The position numbers and the translations under genes were made by a program. 64,000 nucleotides of DNA from Osedax frankpressi (taxonomy: Eukaryota; Annelida; Polychaeta; Sabellida; Siboglinidae), in assembly GCA_964035775.1 (NCBI GenBank), contig OZ038312.1:31964396-32028395 (forward strand), in the 5' to 3' direction. This document shows positions 53,210 to 64,000 of the stretch, in pieces. How positions within the stretch are numbered: position 1 is the stretch's first letter; every line of letters begins with the position of its first letter. A model generated the notes under the pieces. That model saw nothing but the letters and a program-made list of their open reading frames with translations, did no database searches and was not told the origin of the DNA.

Positions 53210-55362
53210 ATTTAACTTAAAAGGAGTATAGTATTGTTATACATGTAATATAATCAAATCCTTATAAAACATATAAATAAAGATAACTATTTAATTATAA
53301 ATAATAATAGATATTTTATTATTTATATTATATTGCGTGTTATGTAAACTAATTTAATTTGATATAAATGATCAGACTATATTGAATTATTCTTGAAAAG
53401 TAATACTTATGAAAATCAGAATCAATATTAAGATCAAAAAAGTATTTACTACAAAATACTACTAAATACTCCTTATAAAATACAGTTTAAAATGCATTAT
53501 GTGTTATACAAACATATATTTAGATAAATACTGGATGAAATTAGTGCAAACATATAAATAACAGACTATAAATACATTATCGGTAACACACCCCAGCTAA
53601 CAGAGTGACGTAATCATCATATCAAATGTTTAAAAAAATGTATTCTACATATTTTTAGATATATTTTTCTAACAATTATTATACAATATAAATAGAAAAT
53701 CATCAGGATTTTAAAATGATTGCATTATTTACGTTATCACTCTATGTCATTAATTTAATATTATATAATATATTATAATTAATTATACAATGTTATATAA
53801 AATATTTTATAATATATAATTCAATTAATTATAGAAAGATGTGTTATACATGTAATGTAAAATGCATATATAAGAGATTATAGAATAACTAATCATTGCG
53901 CATATAAGTGTTGTACATTAATTATGTTAGATTTATTGGTATAGCGATAAAGATATTTTATAGAAAACATTATGTGAATTCATTATCAGTGATATTATAT
54001 ATATATCTTGTCAAAAATATTATAATCAATTGCAATTTTTCGCTGTATTTCAATATATATTAATTAACTGTGTCAACTATAAAATACTTAGTGGAAAACC
54101 CAGCATTTAAAGTTATTTATAGTACCATAATTTTAAATGTTATGAATCTATTTTTCTGGCTGTTTTGATTCCACTACTCTCTTATTTTAGACTATGGTAT
54201 TATTATAATGTTACGCAATATATAGAAACGAAATATTTGAATTTCTGAATATGATACATTACATAATATAAAATAATATTATTATATATAATATTAAATA
54301 AATACAAAACTATACCAGATGACAACAAAAATTAAAATATATTATTAAATGAGTAATTATTTGTAGTAATGATTTATGAAATAAATTTTCAAAAGAAAAG
54401 TTGATATAATTACTATACATTATTATAAAACTATAAAAGAAAGTATCATATATACTTTATTATCTAGATATTATCTACTATTTTTTTAAATATCGTAAAA
54501 TTAATATTACTTTTATTACTGAACAAAATATAATAGTTTTTTTAATTGGTGTAAAACCTAGTAACGATTTATATCGATTTATAACTATTTATATAGAATA
54601 CAATTGTTTAACAATATACATCAAATAATACAATAGTAATTTCAATTTTACATTGCATAATTTATTTTATGATATTTAATAATTTTTTATAACATGAAAT
54701 AATTTTAGAAAACTATTACATCAGTTCCGATAATCAGAGTGACGTAATTGTATTATAAAATCATTTCATTTGTTACAAACATTATCGGTTAACTTAAAAG
54801 AAATTATGCAATGCAAAAAATGAAATTACCTGGATTATTTGTTCAGGCTATGTTTGCTACGAAATAAAGTATTACATATTATTAATTTATATTTTGACGC
54901 AAATTAAAGCTATATAAGAACAAAGTATATTATAATTTATGTAGTAAATTAACAATATTATTTAATAATCAGCAGTTGAATCAAATATAAATATTAAATT
55001 TAACTATAATATGCATTGTATCATGAGTGCATTTTATGATATCAGTATATCATTGGTCTGATAAAAACATAATTTTACGTCCCTATATTTAGAAAGATAT
55101 ATGTAATATATAGAGAGATGTTTTATATATCTATAAAGATATAAAGTATATAATATAAAGAACTATGTTAAACTATTAATTAAGATTCATTCTTGTTTTG
55201 TATTGCATACTTTTTGTTATATTGTTTAATTTGTTGTAATATTACGAAATAAACACATCACTGTATTGTCTTGGTATACCCAATACACTAAACAGTACAC
55301 ACCGTGTTATAATAATTTTATGTGTACACTAATAATATATTATATATAGATAATATATATAG

Positions 55363-55394
<32 letters not shown>

Positions 55395-56196
55395 AATGTG
55401 TTAAGAATATTGAAAACTTATTTAATGTATTATGACAATGTATACATAATATAATATGTTATAATCCCAATGTAACTCTTTAGAGGCAGTTCACTTTAAA
55501 ATATATAAGTTTATAATTTTATCTTAATGCGAAAATAAATTCTCTTAAAAACGATGTTTCCATTTAAAATATAAATGTTTACCTATTAAATACTATATGA
55601 CATATGGTATATACGGAATATACGTTAATTTTAGAAACATATTGATTATTGTATGATATTATATAGTTTACATTCAAATAATTAATAATATTATATTATA
55701 TATAGTATAATATGTATTATAAATTATCCAAGTATATAGATAAGTTATCAATTATTACAAAGATAATAGAAGAGATAGAGAAAATAAGTAATAATTGATA
55801 GTATTATTAACCTCCAAATATGAAATACTATGTACACTTCCTTTCATTTTATTTATTTTATATTCTTTTTCATAAAATTGATTTATATGTACAATTTATT
55901 TTCGAAATATTTTTAGCAGAACTAGAGTGAACAAATCTATGTAGTAAAATAATATTTTATGGAGGAATTTATGAATGGCAGTATAATGACATATCACGTG
56001 GGTTGCGTGCGTCGAACGTGAGAGTTCAAGTTCGACTAGCGCACGCCATCTATTTTTAGAACATCAATTATTATTCGGTAATCAATAATGGTGAATAAAA
56101 AATGGCGGTTTTCGATTAGTTAAGAATAATTTATCTAAATAAAAATATCTCATAATTTATTTAATTATAAATAAAGACATATTTAATATGAATACG

Positions 56197-56234
<38 letters not shown>

Positions 56235-56400
56235 TATATATATCTAATGACCAATCTGTAAGTATGTATTCAGATGACTCTATTCTAAACATTCCGATTC
56301 AAAAAGAAAATCAAAACTTTATTTATTAAAGGGTACTTAACATTAAATATTAAGTAATGCATATAATACTTAAATTAATTACAAATACATATATGCTGTA
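51989..56400. other. AT-rich intergenic DNA with AT microsatellites
   Basis: AT tracts at about 52484-52520, 53121-53205, 55366-55388 and 56197-56240. Two short GC-containing spots stand out. A hairpin at 55996-56045 pairs gcgtgcg and tcgaac with downstream gttcga and cgcacgc. The motif acagagtgacgtaat(c) near 53600 recurs as tcagagtgacgtaat near 54735. No gene is recognised. Confidence 0.6.
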
Positions 56401-56586
56401 GAAATAGTGTAATTATGTATCTATGGAGTTATGTAATCCACGAACGCACGATTCACGTTTCGCTGTATGCTCAAGGGATATACAGGCCTCGTCTAATGTC
56501 GAAGGCCGTACATATTACCCACACACCGCACACTTAATACCGCACTCAGTTCGGCGTGTACGGGCGCTTCATCGCGAGGGACGAGG

Positions 56587-56765
56587 CGCTCTCGCACCGC
56601 TCTCGCACCGCTCTCGCACCGCTCTCGCACCGCTCTCGTACCGCTCTCGTACCGCTCTCGCACCGCTCTCGCACCGCTCTCGCACCGCTCTCGCACCGCT
56701 CTCGCACCGCTCTCGCACCGCTCTCGCACCGCTCTCGCACCGCTCTCGCACCGCTCTCGCACCGT
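56587..56765. repeat. 11-bp GC-rich minisatellite, unit CTCTCGCACCG, about 16 copies
   Basis: Nearly perfect units with one variant (GTACCG for GCACCG). All frames stay open on both strands (SHRSRTALAPL / RERCESGARAV), an artefact of the 11-bp period. It marks the start of the GC-rich island. Confidence 0.97.
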
Positions 56766-57079
56766 ACTCACTGGTACGTGTAAGCAACTAGTCTCCGTGT
56801 TGGTCAGAACCACCGCGGAACCACCCAGCGCCCAGGACACAACGCACTGACCACATCAACGCGCCGCTCCGTTCTACGTCGACACCGCGGCCTACATCGC
56901 GCTACAATAGCTTCATTGTATAATGGTCGTATTGTTGTCACCGTTCGACGGGTTATACGAGTTAGAGTAGTTGTCGGTCGGTCAATTAAGACAAATATTT
57001 CAGCGGCGACGGGAAACAAAGCGATGAAACGAATTATCAACGGAATCAAGTTACAAATACCGTTATTTTATTAGCTAGA
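56766..57079. other. GC-richer single-copy stretch between two minisatellites
   Basis: About 300 bp with balanced composition and many CpG (cgccgctccg, gacaccgcgg). The minus-strand frame at 56804-57049 is open but has no recognisable family. It could be regulatory or exonic; I cannot decide. Confidence 0.4.
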
Positions 57080-60055
57080 GGTACCGTAGGGACTGGGTAC
57101 CAGGTGGTACCGTAGGGACTGGGTACCGGGTGGTACCGTAGGGACTGGGGACCGGGTGGTACCGTAGGGACTGGGGACCGGGTAGTACCGTAGGGACTGG
57201 GGACCGGGTGGTACCGTAGGGACTGGGTACCGGATGGTACCGTAGGGACTGGGGACCGGGTGGTACCGTAGGGACTGGGGACCGGGTGGTACCGTAGGGA
57301 CTGGGTACCGGGTGGTACCGTAGGGACTGGGTACCGGGTGGTACCGTAGGGACTGGGTACCAGGTGGTACCGTAGGGACTGGGTACCGGGTGGTACCGTA
57401 GGGACTGGGTACCAGGTGGTACCGTAGGGACTGGGTACCGGGTGGTACCGTAGGGACTGGGTACCGGGTGGTACCGTAGGGACTGGGTACCGGGTAGTAC
57501 CGTAGGGACTGGGTACCGGGTAGTACCGTAGGGACTGGGTACCGGGTGGTACCGTAGGGACTGGGGACCGGGTGGTACCGTAGGGACTGGGGACCGGGTG
57601 GTACCGTAGGGACTGGGTACCGGGTGGTACCGTAGGGACTGGGGACCGGGTGGTACCGTAGGGACTGGGTACCGGGTGGTACCGTAGGGACTGGGGACCG
57701 GGTGGTACCGTAGGGACTGGGTACCGGGTGGTACCGTAAGGACTGGGGACCGGGTGGTACCGTAGGGACTGGGTACCGGGTGGTACCGTAGGGACTGGGG
57801 ACCGGGTGGTACCGTAGGGACTGGGTACCGGGTGGTACCGTAGGGACTGGGGACCGGGTGGTACCGTAGGGACTGGGTACCGGGTGGTACCGTAGGGACT
57901 GGGGACCGGGTGGTACCGTAGGGACTGGGTACCGGATGGTACCGTAGGGACTGGGGACCGGGTGGTACCGTAGGGACTGGGTACCGGGTGGTACCGTAGG
58001 GACTGGGTACCGGGTGGTACCGTAGGGACTGGGGACCGGGTGGTACCGTAGGGACTGGGTACCGGGTGGTACCGTAGGGACTGGGGACCGGGTGGTACCG
58101 TAGGGACTGGGGACCGGGTGGTACCGTAGGTACTGGGGACCGGGTGGTACCGTAGGGACTGGGGACCGGGTGGTACCGTAGGGACTGGGGACCGGGTGGT
58201 ACCGTAGGGACTGGGTACCGGGTGGTACCGTAGGGACTGGGGACCGGGTGGTACCGTAGGGACTGGGTACCGGATGGTACCGTAGGGACTGGGGACCGGG
58301 TGGTACCGTAGGGACTGGGGACCGGGTGGTACCGTAGGGACTGGGGACCGGGTGGTACCGTAGGGACTGGGGACCGGGTGGTACCGTAGGGACTGGGGAC
58401 CGGGTGGTACCGTAGGGACTGGGGACCGGGTGGTACCGTAGGGACTGGGTACCGGGTGGTACCGTAGGGACTGGGGACCGGGTGGTACCGTAGGGACTGG
58501 GGACCGGGTGGTACCGTAGGGACTGGGGACCGGGTGGTACCGTAGGGACTGGGGACCGGGTGGTACCGTAGGGACTGGGGACCGGGTGGTACCGTAGGGA
58601 CTGGGTACCGGGTGGTACCGTAGGGACTGGGGACCGGGTGGTACCGTAGGGACTGGGTACCGGGTGGTACCGTAGGGACCGGGGACCGGGTGGTACCGTA
58701 GGGACCGGGGACCGGGTGGTACCGTAGGGACCGGGGACCGGGTGGTACCGTAGGGACTGGGTACCGGGTGGTACCGTAGGGACTGGGGACCGGGTGGTAC
58801 CGTAGGGACCGGGGACCGGGTGGTACCGTAGGGACTGGGTACCGGGTGGTACCGTAGGGACTGGGTACCGGGTGGTACCGTAGGGACTGGGGACCGGGTG
58901 GTACCGTAGGGACTGGGGACCGGGTGGTACCGTAGGGACTGGGGACCGGGTGGTACCGTAGGGACTGGGGACCGGGTGGTACCGTAGGGACTGGGGACCG
59001 GGTGGTACCGTAGGGACTGGGTACCGGGTGGTACCGTAGGGACCGGGGACCGGGTGGTACCGTAGGGACTGGGTACCGGGTGGTACCGTAGGGACCGGGG
59101 ACCGGGTGGTACCGTAGGGACCGGGGACCGGGTGGTACCGTAGGGACCGGGGACCGGGTGGTACCGTAGGGACTGGGTACCGGGTGGTACCGTAGGGACT
59201 GGGGACCGGGTGGTACCGTAGGGACTGGGTACCGGGTGGTACCGTAGGGACTGGGGACCGGGTGGTACCGTAGGGACTGGGTACCGGGTGGTACCGTAGG
59301 GACTGGGGACCGGGTGGTACCGTAGGGACTGGGTACCGGGTGGTACCGTAGGGACTGGGGACCGGGTGGTACCGTAGGGACTGGGTACCGGGTGGTACCG
59401 TAGGGACTGGGGACCGGGTGGTACCGTAGGGACTGGGTACCGGGTGGTACCGTAGGGACTGGGTACCGGGTGGTACCGTAGGGACTGGGTACCGGGTGGT
59501 ACCGTAGGGACTGGGGACCGGGTGGTACCGTAGGGACTGGGGACCGGGTGGTACCGTAGGGACTGGGGACCGGGTGGTACCGTAGGGACTGGGGACCGGG
59601 TGGTACCGTAGGGACTGGGGACCGGGTGGTACCGTAGGGACTGGGTACCGGGTGGTACCGTAGGGACTGGGGACCGGGTGGTACCGTAGGGACTGGGGAC
59701 CGGGTGGTACCGTAGGGACTGGGGACCGGGTGGTACCGTAGGGACTGGGGACCGGGTGGTACCGTAGGGACTGGGGACCGGGTGGTACCGTAGGGACTGG
59801 GTACCGGGTGGTACCGTAGGGACTGGGGACCGGGTGGTACCGTAGGGACTGGGTACCGGGTGGTACCGTAGGGACCGGGGACCGGGTGGTACCGTAGGGA
59901 CCGGGGACCGGGTGGTACCGTAGGGACCGGGGACCGGGTGGTACCGTAGGGACTGGGTACCGGGTGGTACCGTAGGGACTGGGGACCGGGTGGTACCGTA
60001 GGGACTGGGGACCGGGTGGTACCGTAGGGACTGGGTACCGGGTGGTACCGTAGGT
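57080..60055. repeat. 26-bp GC-rich minisatellite, about 114 copies
   Basis: Unit GTGGTACCGTAGGGACTGGG plus T/G and ACCGG. The two main unit types differ at one base, GGGTACC or GGGGACC, and rarer types have GGGACC for GGGACT, GGATGG, CCAGG or GGTAGTACC. A block with three successive GGGACCGGGGACC units occurs near 58675, 59095 and 59870, showing higher-order duplication of longer segments. Variant types are concentrated near the left end (57060-57540). The 26-bp period cycles through all frames, giving two ~1000-codon minus-strand frames of the same Pro-rich 26-residue peptide. These are artefacts. Confidence 0.97.
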
Positions 60056-60480
60056 AGCGATTGCGTGCATATTGTACTCACGACTCATATACCGCGAGTG
60101 TACCTTAAACTACAACTGGATATTGTAACGATGGCAACACTAATTTACGAGAAGCGCGTAGTTCTGAGAGAATGAAGTTTTCTGAAAGTTGAGTCTGAGA
60201 AACAATTCTAATAATCTAATAATCTGCATATACAATAGAACAATTGCATTGTTTTAACGGCATCGACGCGGGTTATCTCTCCATAGGCACTCGATGCTAT
60301 CGGAATAGAACAAGAAAAACATGCAGGCAGACTAAACAATCTACCCGAGGATCGATTTGCATCGTCGTAACTGAAATGTCATTACCAAGGAGGCCCGGGT
60401 TCCGAAAACAATCGATTTACACAAAGTATTAATTAATCAGAGAGCGGTCGATACTCGTTGTGGGGGTAGAGGACTCGAGC
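60056..60480. other. Right shoulder of the GC-rich island
   Basis: Balanced-composition DNA with a short plus-strand open frame (60244-60432) that I do not recognise. No repeat structure is seen. Composition falls back to AT-rich beyond 60520. Confidence 0.4.
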
Positions 60481-60524
60481 TTACTCGTCTGCTATAGTAA
60501 CCATATGAAGAGTGTGTATTGTGT

Positions 60525-60542
60525 AATATATATATATATATA

Positions 60543-60632
<90 letters not shown>
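60525..60632. repeat. (AT)n microsatellite
   Basis: About 105 bp of AT with gc and cat interruptions. Confidence 0.95.
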
Positions 60633-60638
<6 letters not shown>

Positions 60639-60730
60639 GCACTGAACTGGAGTGCAGGTGGGAGAATATACCGTTATTCATTAAGATGACATGTTCTAAA
60701 TAAGTAAAGGCTGCCGGATGAGTCCACCGG

Positions 60731-60806
60731 TACGTACAGTGTACGTCGTACAGTGACGTACAGTGACGTACAGCGTACAGTGTACAGTGTACGTCGTACG
60801 GTGTCG
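60731..60806. repeat. GTAC-rich short tandem block
   Basis: Interlocking cgtacagtg, cgtacagtgacgtac and tgtacgtcgtac units, like the block in Di-Ras intron 1 at 48480-48572. Confidence 0.85.
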
Positions 60807-61550
60807 GTAGCGATGTTACGTGGGCGGTGAATAGTCTGACATCGATTTAAAAGATTATTTAATAATAGAAACACGGATAATATGAACGGATAACGTACTG
60901 TAATAAGCTTTCCGTGCGTTATTCTAAATGATATTAAGTATTTAAGTATTTTAATATTAAATCATATTAAGTATTCAGTCTAGAATATATATGCAGATGA
61001 TTTCATTTTAGTATTCTGTAATAATAATTTATTTTATACTGTAAATAAATCATTTACTATTAAAATAATTGATATTATAATAACATGTTATAATAATAAT
61101 AATAACCGTAGTTAGCTTATGTTTAAAATGTATCCGGAAATTTAATAATAATATTTATTCGCTTAGTATATTTAATAAAATAATACTAAAAATATAAAAA
61201 AAACTATAAAAATATTCTGAAGACATCATTTTTTATTAATTAGCAAAACTAATTATTTAGATCACAAATATATTTTGTATAAAAATTATTACCCTGAAAC
61301 TTTATAAATGAAAATAATAATTTATAATGCGATGTCAACCAAACGAGAACATACGTTATTATTGTTATTGTTATTATTGTTAAATAGTTATTATCATTCA
61401 TAACTAAGCTACTAAAAACATTATCAGATTCGATTATTAACGAATATGTAACGGTAGAGGATAGGATGCAAAGTTTGTATGGATCAAAGTTATTATTACA
61501 TTTTGAGATCGCTTTGCGACATTGTTTAGTCCTCGCAAAAGTAAACTTCA

Positions 61551-61775
61551 ATGTTCAACTTTCATTTCATTTGTGCAACTAATATAATCTCCTTTTGGGA
61601 GATACGTCGGTACCCTTCACCTACGAAGATAAGTAGAACGCGGAGTCACGTTACTAGTAGTGCAGGTAGGTCGATACCACATCTTCCCTCGGCATTTGGG
61701 AGTATTTGTAATCGCATAACTGGTTTGATTTCGCGGTTACGTAACCTATATAAAGTGTAATAAGTGCGTGCTTCG
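61551..61775. other. Less AT-biased stretch with open frames on both strands
   Basis: A plus-strand frame (61551-61760) reads ISFWEIRRYPSPTKISRTRS and LPSAFGSICNRITGLISRL; a minus-strand frame reads RNREIKPVMRLQILPNAEGR. Neither is recognised. Composition suggests old coding or regulatory DNA next to an 11-bp array. Confidence 0.3.
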
Positions 61776-61835
61776 TGCGTGTATTTAGCGTTCTTTGGGC
61801 ACGTTTTCTGCGTGCGTTCCGTACGGGTTGGACGT

Positions 61836-61912
61836 AAGTTATGCGTTTGTTGTGCGTGCGTTATGCGTGCGTTGTGCGTGCGTTGTGCGTGAGTTGTGCG
61901 TGCGTTACTCGT
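61836..61912. repeat. 11-bp minisatellite, unit GCGTGCGTTGT, about 7 units
   Basis: Units with variants gttat, gttgt, gagttgt and gttac, preceded by looser gcgtgcgttc-type matches from about 61770. Confidence 0.85.
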
Positions 61913-62346
61913 GTGATCTACGTGTAATGTTTTAATATAAAGAAATGAATACATCAACAATGAATTGGTTCATGTAATGTTACATTAGTCCAGAACGGAT
62001 GTTACATAACAATACCCTAATCATCGATATTATTATCTTGGTACTCGGATTACACTGCTACTTCAATAATTCGATGCTCCAATATTCTGGTATTGTGGTT
62101 CTCAGGTACTTTGGAAATCTAGTAGTTCGGTACTTTGGTTTTGAGTATTTAACTTAAGTCTACAACAAATATACTCAAATATCTATTTAACTTTAAAAAA
62201 CTAATTACAATCATTATTAGTTATTAATTAGTTAATTATATAACTATAATTAACTTATGTCTAACACCTATTATATCTGTTGATCATATTTAGGTAAATA
62301 CTCTATTATTTAATAATGTATCGAATGTGAATTCCTATAGCACTTT

Positions 62347-62349
<3 letters not shown>

Positions 62350-62393
<44 letters not shown>

Positions 62394-62405
62394 TATATAT
62401 ATATA
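62350..62405. repeat. (AT)n microsatellite
   Basis: About 55 bp of AT with one catata interruption. Confidence 0.95.
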
Positions 62406-62739
62406 AATATATTAAACCATATCAGGTAACATATGCCTTATTGACTAACAAATAGTTATATCGATAATATACACGAAATAGAAACTTTGAAGTTAGTCCT
62501 ACTTTAGGAATATTAAGGCAGATTTCCTAACACCAATGCCGTTTGATAACGAGTCTGAACCAATAATTCATAAATGTGTCTTCACGCAAAGATTTGAAGT
62601 TATTTACCGACAAACTATGTTTAAAGACTGCGTGGATGAAATATATTGTGAAATAACGAAATACCTATGCGTTAATTTTTAAAAGTATTCAAGATAAATC
62701 ACATAATCGATCTTATTAAGATTATAATATCGTATTTCC

Positions 62740-63265
62740 ATTACGCCAACAAGTTGACTCTACGTATTTAGGATTTTTTATTTGTTCAAAGCTGATTTTC
62801 AGTTCGTCCAAATCCAGTTCTCTACATTTTTAGCATAGCTGCTATCTCCGTTTAAGAAAATTATATATAATCAATAACATTGACTTTCTTCTGATAGCGT
62901 AGAAAAACTCATCTCCATAAAATAGAGAATCAAATGACGTAGTCGTATCGGAATGCATATACAACTATAAACAAACTTATTTAGATGTTTTTATGCAAGT
63001 GAAATCCATATTCTAGTAATGGTGTATATAAGACGCGCTAGAAATAATTCTCGAATTATGCAGCTCGCTTTGGACTCCTGGTTACTTGCTCATAGATTTA
63101 CTTAGAGGACTTTGAAGTAATAATGAAGAGATTCTTCGCCAGAAGCGCCTTGAATATCCCACATACAATCTAATAAATTAAGTGTTATTCTGGTCACCTA
63201 CAATTCCTCGTAGATTCCCTTGAGTAATGTTGAATATGATATAATCCGATACTCATGTACGAACA
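62740..63265 (-). pseudogene. Faint Ras-superfamily GTPase remnant
   Basis: Read on the minus strand, a stretch near 63110-63205 gives LNLLDCMWDIQGASGEES and HYYF. This resembles the G3/switch II region of Ras-family proteins (L-D-x-x-D-T-x-G-x-x-E), with HYYF reminiscent of the KHYFS of the kappaB-Ras (NKIRAS) group. Further 3', near 62780-62825, LDLDELKISFEQIKN resembles the DELKPIYEQI segment of Di-Ras. An upstream piece reads VFVHEYR, like FVDEYDP. Stops interrupt it and no P-loop is found, so if the reading is right it is a relic. A 28-codon open piece after a possible acceptor (GAATTGTAG) could alternatively be one exon of a live gene. The call rests on short motifs only. Confidence 0.35.
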
Positions 63266-64000
63266 CACGATCTCTATCCTGTTTGAAGTAAGAATGTAAT
63301 TGGCCGATCGAGTGTTAATAATCGTACATGTGATCATACTTTGAAACTGGATATTTAGTTGACATGCACCAACCTTTGAAACTAATTGAATTATAGAATT
63401 GGATATTTTTCGAATTCACTTGATGTAGTATAAAACTCATTTGATATAAATAAAACTACAATTTCTAAACTTACTTCTCCAAATACATTTGTTATTATTA
63501 TACTGAGTTTTTTTGTTTATAATATTATATAATTCTCACATATTATTGCTCTCAATATTCTTGCTTTATATATTTTATGTATTATTTATATTTTGCTGAC
63601 GTTTGATAATAAGAATTATTATTAATCTTACTTATTATTATATTCTGACTTAATTCTTGTCTATAAGATATGTAATATTATCTAGAATAACAGTTTAGGT
63701 CATCTAATCAGTAATACCCGGATTGATATGTAGAAACTCTATATTCCCCTTCTGGTTAAAATTTCTACACGAATTTCATTGGCAACTGCATTAGAGCCAC
63801 TTGAACTCACTTGAAGCTTGTATTATTGAGTTAGAATCTCTTAATATGTCCAACAAAAGAATACTCAAAGTCAACCTAACAAATGTAATGCGAGAGCATT
63901 CATAATTTCTTTTTTCGTGTTATTTTTTATTAAAATATATTGTGCGACGATATCGTTATTATCATTGTTTATATCTCCACCCATTTCGAGTATGTTTTTG
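63266..64000. other. AT-rich DNA, no gene recognised
   Basis: Ordinary AT-rich sequence to the window end with no convincing reading frame or repeat. Confidence 0.5.

Noticed and set aside
55990-56050. tRNA-like 3' half (AGTTCAAGTTC, CGCACGCCA)
   Set aside because: No matching 5' half, no box A at the right distance and no acceptor stem; only a hairpin is supported.
56423-56840. Open frames with Arg-Ser-Ala repeats on both strands
   Set aside because: Readings of the 11-bp CTCTCGCACCG array.
57046-60088. Two Pro-rich minus-strand frames of about 1000 codons
   Set aside because: They are phase-shifted readings of the 26-bp minisatellite. Both give the same 26-residue peptide, with no start context and no non-repeat domain.
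60712-60735. Hammerhead-ribozyme-like GGATGAGTCC with a CCGG stem
   Set aside because: The core needs CTGATGA and a following GAAA; neither is present.

Overview
This window is extremely AT-rich animal (metazoan) nuclear DNA, almost certainly from an invertebrate. The evidence is spliced genes with GT-AG introns of about 60 nt to several kb, a yolk-protein gene, a Di-Ras GTPase gene, a galaxin-like cysteine-repeat gene, very many (AT)n microsatellites and long inverted-repeat elements. Two runs of exactly 200 N (15371-15570 and 46862-47061) look like assembly gaps of arbitrary size. I cannot place the species. The galaxin-like repeats would fit a cnidarian or a lophotrochozoan, but nothing here settles it.

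Layout. 1-7.1 kb is AT-rich intergenic DNA with one foldback element (5823-6404). 7.1-9.34 kb (-) is the main exon of a galaxin-like protein with twelve ~52-residue cysteine repeats. 9.3-22 kb is mostly AT microsatellite and low-complexity DNA with two diverged copies of a dispersed repeat. 22.06-25.94 kb (+) is a decayed vitellogenin copy: promoter-like block, parts of exons 3-10 and remains of introns, with a foldback element beside its first recognisable exon. 27.79-35.88 kb (-) is an apparently complete vitellogenin gene, about 1740 codons in 23 inferred exons, with signal peptide, lipoprotein N-terminal region, middle region, VWFD domain with CGICG, and Cys-rich C-terminus. A TATA box and a GGAGTG/CACTCC block lie just upstream. 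The pseudogene and the gene point toward each other, so this is an inverted tail-to-tail duplication.

36-43.6 kb is AT-rich with a third foldback element, an 11-bp minisatellite and two unidentified open stretches. 43.6-48.8 kb (-) is a complete five-exon Di-Ras gene (204 codons) ending in the CaaX box CVLM. 49-56.4 kb is AT-rich with a 633-bp foldback element and a 12-bp GTTAACCCC-type array. 56.4-60.4 kb is a sharp GC-rich island made mainly of a 26-bp minisatellite of about 114 units. 60.7-64 kb has a GTAC-rich block, another 11-bp array and a faint Ras-superfamily remnant on the minus strand.

The genes do not form a pathway. The coherent stories are the vitellogenin duplication (one copy kept, one decayed, a similar promoter block before both) and an unusual splice-site habit. 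About half of the 5' splice sites I could infer have T rather than A/G at intron position +3 (GTTAGT-like), in both vitellogenin and the independently anchored Di-Ras gene. Exon borders were read by eye from homology and phase; borders that did not resolve are named in the entries.
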